DNA from: Gammaproteobacteria bacterium
GTDB lineage: Bacteria; Pseudomonadota; Gammaproteobacteria; Pseudomonadales; Halieaceae
Direction of reading: 5' to 3'
Length of the DNA: 6,632 bases
Assembly: GCA_029859085.1 (NCBI GenBank)
Contig: JAOUDU010000151.1
Location: 1 to 6,632 of the forward strand
Shown here: one piece after another, positions 1 to 6,632 of the stretch
Layout of the letters: each line of letters opens with the position of its first letter
Numbering within the stretch: position 1 is the first letter of the stretch
Notes under the pieces: model-generated
What the model saw: only the letters and a program-made list of their open reading frames with translations
What the model was told of the DNA's origin: nothing
Databases searched by the model: none
Position numbers and translations under genes: made by a program

Positions 1-736
1 CACCCAGTTCCGCCATTGGCGGATTCATCAGGGCCTGTACGCGGGCATCGGCGAGGATCCCGCCGCGGCTCCCGCTCGCTACGATGCTGCCGCCGTCGAG
101 CACCAGCACATCGGAGATACCCGCCGGGATATCCTCCGGCTGCCGGCACAGCAGCAGCACGGTGATGTCCGAGTGCAGCAACTCATCGATGATCTGCCGC
201 ATGTCCTCCTGGCTCGCCCGGTCGAGGCCGTCCAGGGGGCTGTCCAGGATCAGCAGCGCCGGCTCGATCAGTATCGCCCTGATCAACAGGGTCTTGCGCA
301 TTTCGCCGGTGGAGATGAAACGCAGCCCGCGCTGCAGGATATGCGCTATGTGCAGGCGCTCGACCCAGCGCCGGAAGCGCTCATCCGGTGGCTGCCCGCC
401 GAGGATGACCGACTGCACGGTGGTGCCGGGGTCGCTGGCGTCGGCGCGGAACTCGGAGTCGTCGAGCTTGCGGTCCCGGTCGCACAGGGCCTTGGCCTGC
501 TCGAAGCAGACGTAGGCGACGCCCTTGTCGGCCAGCGCGGCGGAGCGCCGGAGTTCACCGGAAAAATGGGTCGCCTGGCCGCTGAGTACCCGGGCCAGGC
601 TGGTCTTGCCGGCGCCGTTCGGACCCAGGCAGGCCCACTGCTGGCCCGGTACCGGGGCCCAGTCGATATCCCGCAGGGCGGGCAGCGCCCGGTAGACCAG
701 GTTGACCTTGTGTGCTTCAAGCAGTGGGACTGTCAT
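1..736 (-). CDS. modF: ModF/PhrA-type tandem ABC ATPase, N-terminal half (partial)
   Basis: Cytoplasmic ATP-binding protein of the ModF (PhrA) family, normally about 490 residues with two nucleotide-binding domains and no membrane segment. Only the first 245 codons are here; the frame is open to the left edge. Visible motifs: Walker A GPNGAGKT at residues 38-45, a Q-loop-like FEQ at 78-80, an ABC signature STGEMRKTLL at 142-151, Walker B LLILD at 161-165 and a D-loop GLD at 170-172. The block RFISTGEMRKTLL, then LLILD and DGLD, closely follows E. coli ModF (RFKYLSTGETRKTLL, LLILDEPFDGLD as I recall it). Two oddities: the residue after Walker B is Ser166 instead of the catalytic Glu, and the H-loop position reads Cys-Arg (197-198) instead of His. 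The first site may therefore bind ATP but hydrolyse it poorly. The ATG at 736 has AAGGA 4 bases upstream. No modABC genes are in view, so the link to molybdate is by family name only. The family is sometimes called photorepair protein PhrA, without a firm role that I know of. Confidence 0.85.
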   Translation of the reverse strand, partial: MTVPLLEAHKVNLVYRALPALRDIDWAPVPGQQWACLGPNGAGKTSLARVLSGQATHFSGELRRSAALADKGVAYVCFEQAKALCDRDRKLDDSEFRADASDPGTTVQSVILGGQPPDERFRRWVERLHIAHILQRGLRFISTGEMRKTLLIRAILIEPALLILDSPLDGLDRASQEDMRQIIDELLHSDITVLLLCRQPEDIPAGISDVLVLDGGSIVASGSRGGILADARVQALMNPPMAELG

Positions 737-775
737 GATGTCCTTATCGATTCTCTTTGCGACTCGCGGTGCGAC

Positions 776-804
776 TTGAATCCGGCGCCATCGGCTGGCT
801 TAAT
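776..804 (+). promoter_or_regulatory. Candidate weak sigma-70 promoter for the Nudix gene
   Basis: In the divergent gap between modF and the Nudix gene there is TTGAAT (776-781), a 17-base spacer and CTTAAT (799-804). Each hexamer matches 4 of 6 consensus bases. A start near 811 would leave a 5' leader of about 22 bases before the GTG at 833. No comparably good promoter was found for modF on the opposite strand. This is a by-eye match only. Confidence 0.25.
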
Positions 805-832
805 CCGGTAAACCCCTCCCGGACGACTCACT

Positions 833-1453
833 GTGCCTGTACCACTGCTGGACCTCATCGAAACCCGACTGTCCGACCATAGCCCGGGGAGGAAAGTCTG
901 GCGCCGGCTGATGAAACGCTCGGCGGTGGCGATGATCCTGCAGGTGCGTGAGGGTGAACTCAATATTCTAATGATTAAGCGCGCGGAAAGGGAGGGGGAC
1001 CCCTGGTCCGGGAATATGGCTTTCCCCGGCGGCCGCATGGACAAGGCCGATGCCCACGGTTTCGCGGTGGCGGTGCGCGAGACCGAGGAGGAGGTGGGCC
1101 TGGCCCTCGGAGAGCAGGACCAGTGCATCGGCCGGCTGACAGATGTCATCACGCGACCGCGCAAGGGGCCTTTCGGTATGGCGGTGACGCCTTTTGTGTT
1201 CCGGCTGGAGCGCGAGGTGAGCTTCAGCCCCAACGAGGAAGTGGCGGAAGTGGTCTGGGTGCCGCTGGAGTTCCTGCTCGACGCTGACAACCGTGAGCAG
1301 ATGGAGTGGAGCTACAAGGGTTTGAAGATGAAATTACCCTGCTATTTTTACCAGGGCCGCTGCATCTGGGGGCTGTCGCTGATGATGCTGGATGAACTGA
1401 TGGACCTGGTCGAAGGCAGGAATCCCCGGCGCGTCCTCTGGCGCCGGCGCTAA
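833..1453 (+). CDS. Nudix hydrolase, CoA pyrophosphatase (NudL)-like
   Basis: Predicted soluble Nudix hydrolase (206 residues), which would cleave a nucleoside diphosphate linked to another group, using Mg2+ or Mn2+. The Nudix box runs from Gly66-Gly67 through REXXEEXGL at 82-90 (RETEEEVGL), whose glutamates bind metal. It is preceded by AFPGG at 63-67. The one-residue-longer spacing inside the box (GGRMDKADA then AVRE) and the C-terminal IWGLSLMMLDEL segment match the NudL/NUDT7 CoA-pyrophosphatase group. However, the RxxxG part of that group's upstream motif is replaced by GDPWSG (55-60), so CoA is not a safe substrate call. The GTG start at 833 has no clear Shine-Dalgarno. I keep it because residues 5-30 align with the N-terminus of related proteins; the next start, ATG at 911, would remove that stretch. 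Divergent from modF and convergent with the secreted-protein gene, which it overlaps by 4 bases. Confidence 0.85.
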   Translation: MPVPLLDLIETRLSDHSPGRKVWRRLMKRSAVAMILQVREGELNILMIKRAEREGDPWSGNMAFPGGRMDKADAHGFAVAVRETEEEVGLALGEQDQCIGRLTDVITRPRKGPFGMAVTPFVFRLEREVSFSPNEEVAEVVWVPLEFLLDADNREQMEWSYKGLKMKLPCYFYQGRCIWGLSLMMLDELMDLVEGRNPRRVLWRRR

Positions 1454-1457
1454 TTTT
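1426..1457 (+). terminator. Possible weak hairpin terminator at the Nudix 3' end
   Basis: CCGGCGC (1426-1432) and GCGCCGG (1441-1447) can form a 7-base-pair GC stem with an 8-base loop, followed after CGC by TAATTTT (1451-1457). The T run is short and displaced from the stem, and the stem lies within the coding region. On the minus strand no T run follows, so it would serve only the plus-strand gene. Weak evidence. Confidence 0.2.
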
Positions 1458-2058
1458 CCTTACGCAGGAAAGCCTTGGTGTCCAGCATCAGCTGCCGCAC
1501 CGCGGGGTCTTCCCTGCTGGCGGCAACCAGGGCCTGGGCTTCCACCCTGCCGGCCACGTAGTCGGCGACCAGGTCCAGTAACACCGGGGTCATTTTCGGC
1601 TCCCGCACCCAGCGCGGCGCCTGTGCCAGGTTGCCGGTCACCCAGTCGCCGCTGCGGCTGAGCCAGTAACCGCCGCAACTCGACAGGCTGTAATCCCCCA
1701 CGCGGCCGTAACTCACATTGGGTGTATTCGGGTTGAACCCGCCGGGCACGTCCTCGTTGATCCGGAACAGGGCCATGACCCATTCGCTTCCCGGGGGGAA
1801 CAGCTCCGGCTCGGGGCGGCAGTAATCCGCGGTTTTCAGCCAGACGCGAATTTCCGGCTCGTCGCTGCCGCCGCGGAGGGTGCGCTCCACCGCCAGGTCG
1901 ACGGAATTACCCTTGCCGCGGGCCACGGTGCCGCTGACCACCAGGTCGGCGCGGGCCTGTACCTCGGCGAAGGAGCCCTGCCACAGGCAGTCGCATTCCG
2001 CCCGGGCGACCGCGCCGGTGGCAATCCAGCCCAGCAGGACCAGCAGCAGGACGCGCAC
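1450..2058 (-). CDS. Secreted four-cysteine protein, possibly NTR/TIMP-like fold
   Basis: Hypothetical exported protein of 202 residues. The N-terminus is a signal peptide: Arg2, a hydrophobic stretch at 3-18, then AVARA before Glu21, giving predicted cleavage after Ala20. The mature protein starts ECDC. Its only cysteines are Cys22, Cys24, Cys80 and Cys128, a set suited to two disulfides in the periplasm or outside. The layout (CxC at the mature N-terminus, then ADLVVSGTV, a strand-rich region, a mid Cys before a PGSEW turn, and an SSCGGYWL segment) recalls bacterial netrin/TIMP-like domains. That fold call is inference. The C-terminal 50 residues look helical and lack cysteine. The GTG start at 2058 lies 7 bases after the hemB stop, with AGGCGG just upstream, so it is probably the third gene of the hemL-hemB unit. 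It has no obvious haem or porphyrin motif, so co-transcription need not mean shared function. Its stop overlaps the converging Nudix stop. Confidence 0.75.
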   Translation of the reverse strand: MRVLLLVLLGWIATGAVARAECDCLWQGSFAEVQARADLVVSGTVARGKGNSVDLAVERTLRGGSDEPEIRVWLKTADYCRPEPELFPPGSEWVMALFRINEDVPGGFNPNTPNVSYGRVGDYSLSSCGGYWLSRSGDWVTGNLAQAPRWVREPKMTPVLLDLVADYVAGRVEAQALVAASREDPAVRQLMLDTKAFLRKEN

Positions 2059-2065
2059 AACCCGC

Positions 2066-4368
<2,303 letters not shown>

Positions 4369-4373
4369 GGTGA

Positions 4374-4377
4374 TCCT
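4374..4377 (-). promoter_or_regulatory. Ribosome binding site of hemL
   Basis: AGGA on the minus strand, 5 bases before the ATG at 4368. Together with protein alignment it fixes the hemL start and excludes the 62-residue upstream extension of the open frame. Confidence 0.6.
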
Positions 4378-4396
4378 GTATCCGGACTGGAGGCAA

Positions 4397-4425
4397 ATTA
4401 TCGGGGCTGGCGCCCGGAATATCCA
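4397..4425 (-). promoter_or_regulatory. Candidate sigma-70 promoter of the hemL-hemB unit
   Basis: On the minus strand, TGGATA (4425-4420, 4 of 6 consensus), a 17-base spacer and GATAAT (4402-4397, 5 of 6) lie in the 133-base gap between the DUF2894-type gene and hemL. Transcription would begin near 4390, giving a leader of roughly 22 bases that includes the AGGA ribosome site. This is the most AT-rich patch in an otherwise very GC-rich gap. A by-eye match; the rest of the gap (4447-4501) shows nothing I can name. Confidence 0.4.
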
Positions 4426-4446
4426 GCGCGGTGGTGGCCGCGCCGG
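4423..4446. repeat. Inverted repeat next to the hemL promoter
   Basis: GCGCGG (4426-4431) and CCGCGC (4438-4443) are complementary around a TGGTGG loop. The stem extends to CC/GG at 4423-4424 and 4445-4446 across one A-C mismatch. It overlaps the outer edge of the candidate -35 element. No T run follows on either strand, so it is a poor intrinsic terminator. It could be an operator, a 3' stabilising hairpin for the upstream cluster, or chance in GC-rich DNA. Confidence 0.25.
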
Positions 4447-4501
4447 GGTCATGGAGCGGGCGTGGTGTATGTGTGGTGTCGCGTTGGGCCGGCCGCTGTG
4501 C

Positions 4502-5173
4502 TCAGTTTCTGGTGTTTTCCCCGGCTTTTTCCAGCCAGAACAGGGTATCGACATAGGAGACGAAGCGGGCCAGGTAGCGCGGCGAGATTTCGCGCATCGC
4601 GGACAGCGAGCGAATGACCAGCTTTTGCGGGTTCAGCGGCCCGGAGTCCGCGGGTGCTTCCAGCTGGGCGCGCGCAACCAGTTTGTCCGCCCGCTGCTGC
4701 TGCAGGACGTCGCGGAAATAGCCTGCCGCCTTCAGTTCCCCGGCCGGCGCCGCCGCCGGGTCTTGTTCCGCGTGCCCCTGTGCCTGCTGGAGGCGCCGCA
4801 CCAGGTCGGCCAGGGCCTCGGCGGCGCCGGAGGGCCGGGGCCGCGCTGCGATGCGCTTTACCGCCCGGAAATCACTTGCCCCGAGCAGGGCGCGCAGGGC
4901 CTCCCCGGCAGCCGGTTGCCCGGCGCTGAGCTGTTCCACCAGGGCGGCGGCCTCCGCCCGCTCCCGGGACAGTTCCAGCTCGTATTGCCGCAGCGCTGCG
5001 AGGGCTTTTTCTGCAACCAGATCCGCCACCGTCCCGTCCGGCTGCAGGCTGCGACCGGCCATGGCCTTGATGTAGCGGAAGCGGACGGGATTGAAGCGGT
5101 CGCCGCCGCCGGCCTCCAGCGCCGCCACCGCCGCTTGCAGTTGCGCCGCGCGGCTCGCGGTGTCCGCGCTCAC
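4502..5173 (-). CDS. DUF2894-type protein, accessory to the OmpA/DUF802 cluster
   Basis: Soluble protein of 223 residues with no signal peptide or membrane helix, of unknown function, which I recognise as DUF2894-like. Residues 26-38 ([13 protein letters not shown]) form a conserved-looking N-terminal block. Residues 50-85 are helical and charged ([32 protein letters not shown]) and could be coiled coil. The middle (about 85-145) is Ala/Pro-rich and probably flexible. The C-terminus, 178-215, is the strongest signature: [13 protein letters not shown], then [12 protein letters not shown], then YVDTLFWLE. The GTG at 5173 is chosen because it sits one base after the stop of the MotB-like gene (TGA-G-GTG), with GGAG 5 bases upstream. 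A longer open frame to 5290 would overlap that gene deeply in another frame. Tight coupling implies a shared complex or process with the MotB-like and DUF802 proteins. It is presumably cytoplasmic; any role as regulator or effector is a guess. Confidence 0.8.
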   Translation of the reverse strand: MSADTASRAAQLQAAVAALEAGGGDRFNPVRFRYIKAMAGRSLQPDGTVADLVAEKALAALRQYELELSRERAEAAALVEQLSAGQPAAGEALRALLGASDFRAVKRIAARPRPSGAAEALADLVRRLQQAQGHAEQDPAAAPAGELKAAGYFRDVLQQQRADKLVARAQLEAPADSGPLNPQKLVIRSLSAMREISPRYLARFVSYVDTLFWLEKAGENTRN

Positions 5174-5174
5174 C

Positions 5175-5816
5175 TCAGCTCCCGCCTGCCTGGTGATTCG
5201 CGCTGCGGGGCACCGGCGCCATTTCCACCCGCCGGTTCTGCGAGCGGCTGTCGTCGTCCGCGTTCGGAACCACCGGCTGCTGGGCGCCAAAGGCCGCGGC
5301 GAACACCAGCGCCGGCGGCATGCCCTCCTCGATCAGCACCCGGGTCACCGTGAGTGCGCGCTGGGCGGACAGTTCCCAGTTGTCGGCGAAATGGCTGTTA
5401 CCCTTCTGGATCGGCAGGTCGTCGGTAAACCCGCTGACCATCAGCAGCTCCTCCCGCTCCCCGAGGTAGACCCGCAGCGGCCCGACCAGGGTTCGCAGCA
5501 GGTTCCGCCCCTCCGGTTCAAGCTGGTCCGAGTTCAGCGAGAACAGCACGCTGCCGCTGATGCCGATACGGCCGTCCCGCAGGGTCACCCGGCCGGTGGC
5601 AAGCGGGTCCGCCAGGGCCTCTTCCAGCGCCATCCGGCGCTGCTCCTCCGCCTGGCGCTTGCTGACCTCTTCCTTCAGGGACTGGGCGAGTTCTACCTGG
5701 TAGCCCAGTACCCACACCAGTATCAGCACAAAAATGCCCACCACCCCCGCCATCAGGTCGCCGAATATGGCCCACACCGGCGTTTCCTGGGTATCCTCGT
5801 ACTGCAGCTCTTCCAT
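5175..5816 (-). CDS. MotB/ZorB-like OmpA-family inner-membrane protein
   Basis: A 213-residue protein with the plan of a MotB-type stator subunit. It has a short cytoplasmic tail (1-13), one membrane helix (about 14-38) with an acidic residue near its start (FGDLM, Asp20), and a charged helical linker in the periplasm (42-70). A C-terminal OmpA/MotB peptidoglycan-binding domain follows (about 85-202). In that domain GFTDDLPI (129-136), NWELSAQRA (146-154) and NRRVEM (194-199) match MotB spacing, with Asp132 and Arg153 at positions expected to bind diaminopimelate. In MotB and ZorB the membrane aspartate carries the ion, so Asp20 suggests ion-driven work; that part is inference. The plug and linker are short compared with MotB. 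The ATG at 5816 shares its A with the stop of the upstream DUF802-type gene (TGATG) and has GAGG 7 bases upstream, so translation is coupled. No flagellar genes are nearby. An ordinary OmpA-like cell-wall anchor is the alternative. Confidence 0.88.
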   Translation of the reverse strand: MEELQYEDTQETPVWAIFGDLMAGVVGIFVLILVWVLGYQVELAQSLKEEVSKRQAEEQRRMALEEALADPLATGRVTLRDGRIGISGSVLFSLNSDQLEPEGRNLLRTLVGPLRVYLGEREELLMVSGFTDDLPIQKGNSHFADNWELSAQRALTVTRVLIEEGMPPALVFAAAFGAQQPVVPNADDDSRSQNRRVEMAPVPRSANHQAGGS

Positions 5817-6632
5817 CAGCTCGCCTCAGCCTCCAGCGGTTGATCCTCCAGCTGCAGTGCCCCGGCCGGTTTCTGCTCCCCGCGCCGGAGGCGGCGCATA
5901 TCCTCGAGAATATCCTTCTGGGACAACATGCTCTGGTCGATGATTTCCCGGGCCTGGGCCACGTAGTAGGCCATTTGTTCGTCGCTGCGACTGCCCGACC
6001 TCTCCATGGATTCCTCCAGCCGGGTGAGATGCTCGATCATCGCCTCGTTGGAGGAATTGAACAGGTCAACCGCGAGGCCGAAGGCTTCGCCCAGGCTGGA
6101 CAGCTCGGTGGCGCCTGCCGCCACCCGGGTGCCGGCCTCCGACAGCTTCCCGACCTCGGACAGGATATGGTCGCCAAAGCGGCTGCTGATGTCCTGCAGT
6201 GTGCTGGCGGAGGAGGCGACCAGTTTTTCCACCGCTTCGCGCTGGCCGCTGGAGGCCTGTTGCAGCGCCCCCGACAGCTTGTTCAGTTCTTCCATGACCC
6301 GCTGGCGCTCAACCAGCAGCTGGTTATCCCGCTCGATCGTGTTGCTGATTTCCGCCCTCAGCTGCCCGATCACCTCGGCTGCGGCCCGCGGCGTTTCCGA
6401 GGCCGTTTCGATCAGGCGGGCCATCGGCTCCTCCAGGCCCCTGCCGAGGCGGGTGAGGTGATCCGCCACGGCGGACTCGAGTTCGCCCAGGCGGCCGATC
6501 GCGGCGGCCTGCCCCTGCTCCTGCTGGCTGCGGAGCCTGCCGAGTTCCGTCGTCACTGCCGCGGTGAGCTGTTCCAGTCGCCCGGCCTGGCCATCCAGCC
6601 AGGCCGCTTCGGAGTCCCTCCTGGCCTGCACC
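5816..6632 (-). CDS. DUF802-type long helical protein, C-terminal part (partial)
   Basis: The last 271 or so residues of a larger protein whose start lies beyond the right edge; the GTG at 6631 is just a codon in the open frame. The whole fragment is predicted helical and rich in Ala, Glu, Leu, Gln and Ser, with coiled-coil-like heptads. I assign it to DUF802 from three blocks (fragment numbering): EPMARLIETASETPRAAAEV at 68-87, SLGEAFGLAVDLF at 179-191 with SNE soon after, and DEQMAYYVAQAREIIDQS at 217-234 followed by MLSQKDILEDM. The last 25 residues are acidic and likely disordered. No membrane helix occurs in this part. As I recall, family members carry membrane helices nearer the N-terminus, so this would be the long tail. 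A gene ending in a long coiled tail just before a MotB-like gene parallels MotA/ZorA-ZorB order, but the decisive N-terminal half is not visible. Its TGA overlaps the next ATG by one base. Confidence 0.8.
   Translation of the reverse strand, partial: VQARRDSEAAWLDGQAGRLEQLTAAVTTELGRLRSQQEQGQAAAIGRLGELESAVADHLTRLGRGLEEPMARLIETASETPRAAAEVIGQLRAEISNTIERDNQLLVERQRVMEELNKLSGALQQASSGQREAVEKLVASSASTLQDISSRFGDHILSEVGKLSEAGTRVAAGATELSSLGEAFGLAVDLFNSSNEAMIEHLTRLEESMERSGSRSDEQMAYYVAQAREIIDQSMLSQKDILEDMRRLRRGEQKPAGALQLEDQPLEAEAS

Noticed and set aside
760..777. Short direct repeat GCGACT-CGCGGT-GCGACT in the modF/Nudix gap
   Set aside because: Six-base repeats are too short to separate from chance in GC-rich DNA, and no regulator is known to bind them.
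173..811. Plus-strand frames opposite modF (84-515 and 173-811)
   Set aside because: Antisense shadows: the minus-strand frame carries Walker A, signature and Walker B motifs in order.
4369..4554. N-terminal extension of HemL from 4554
   Set aside because: 62 extra residues rich in Pro and Arg, absent from the family, overlapping the upstream gene; the ATG at 4368 has a good ribosome site.
4502..6632. Flagellar motAB or a complete Zorya defence system
   Set aside because: The MotB-like protein is shorter in the linker, its partners are DUF802- and DUF2894-like rather than MotA, and no ZorC, ZorD or ZorE-like gene is in the window. Only the architecture is comparable.

Overview
This 6.6 kb window is high-GC DNA, about two thirds G+C by eye, and is densely coded. 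It looks like the chromosome of a free-living gammaproteobacterium. The HemB protein is the magnesium-type enzyme seen in Pseudomonas, HemL is close to the E. coli and Pseudomonas proteins, and the DUF802/OmpA/DUF2894 gene set is one I associate with Pseudomonas, Xanthomonas and marine relatives. Genus-level placement is not possible from this sequence; a Pseudomonas- or Cellvibrionales/Halieaceae-like organism is my best guess. I see no tRNA, rRNA, CRISPR, insertion sequence or phage gene.

Layout, left to right. At 1-736 (minus) is the N-terminal half of a ModF/PhrA-type tandem ABC ATPase, cut by the window edge. It is divergent from a Nudix hydrolase of the CoA-pyrophosphatase-like group (833-1453, plus), with a 96-base intergenic region between them. 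The Nudix gene converges with, and overlaps by 4 bases, a small secreted protein with four cysteines (1450-2058, minus). Reading upstream on the minus strand, that gene follows hemB (2066-3073) and hemL (3088-4368). Together they form a tight three-gene unit, hemL-hemB-secreted protein, with a candidate promoter in the 133-base gap before hemL. HemL converts glutamate-1-semialdehyde to 5-aminolevulinate, and HemB condenses two of those molecules to porphobilinogen, so two consecutive steps of C5-pathway tetrapyrrole synthesis are encoded back to back.

The right third (4502-6632, minus) is a translationally coupled cluster running through the right edge. It holds the C-terminal part of a long coiled protein of the DUF802 type, then a MotB/OmpA-like protein with one membrane helix carrying an aspartate and a peptidoglycan-binding domain, then a DUF2894-type cytoplasmic protein. 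The MotB-like subunit resembles flagellar stator and Zorya ZorB subunits. No flagellar or Zorya nuclease/helicase gene is visible. This cluster is the best candidate in the window for an undescribed system: a putative ion-driven, cell-wall-anchored complex with a long cytoplasmic or coiled tail and an accessory protein.

Domain names are from memory of the families, not from a search. The long plus-strand open frames opposite hemB, hemL and the right-hand cluster are antisense shadows and are not annotated.
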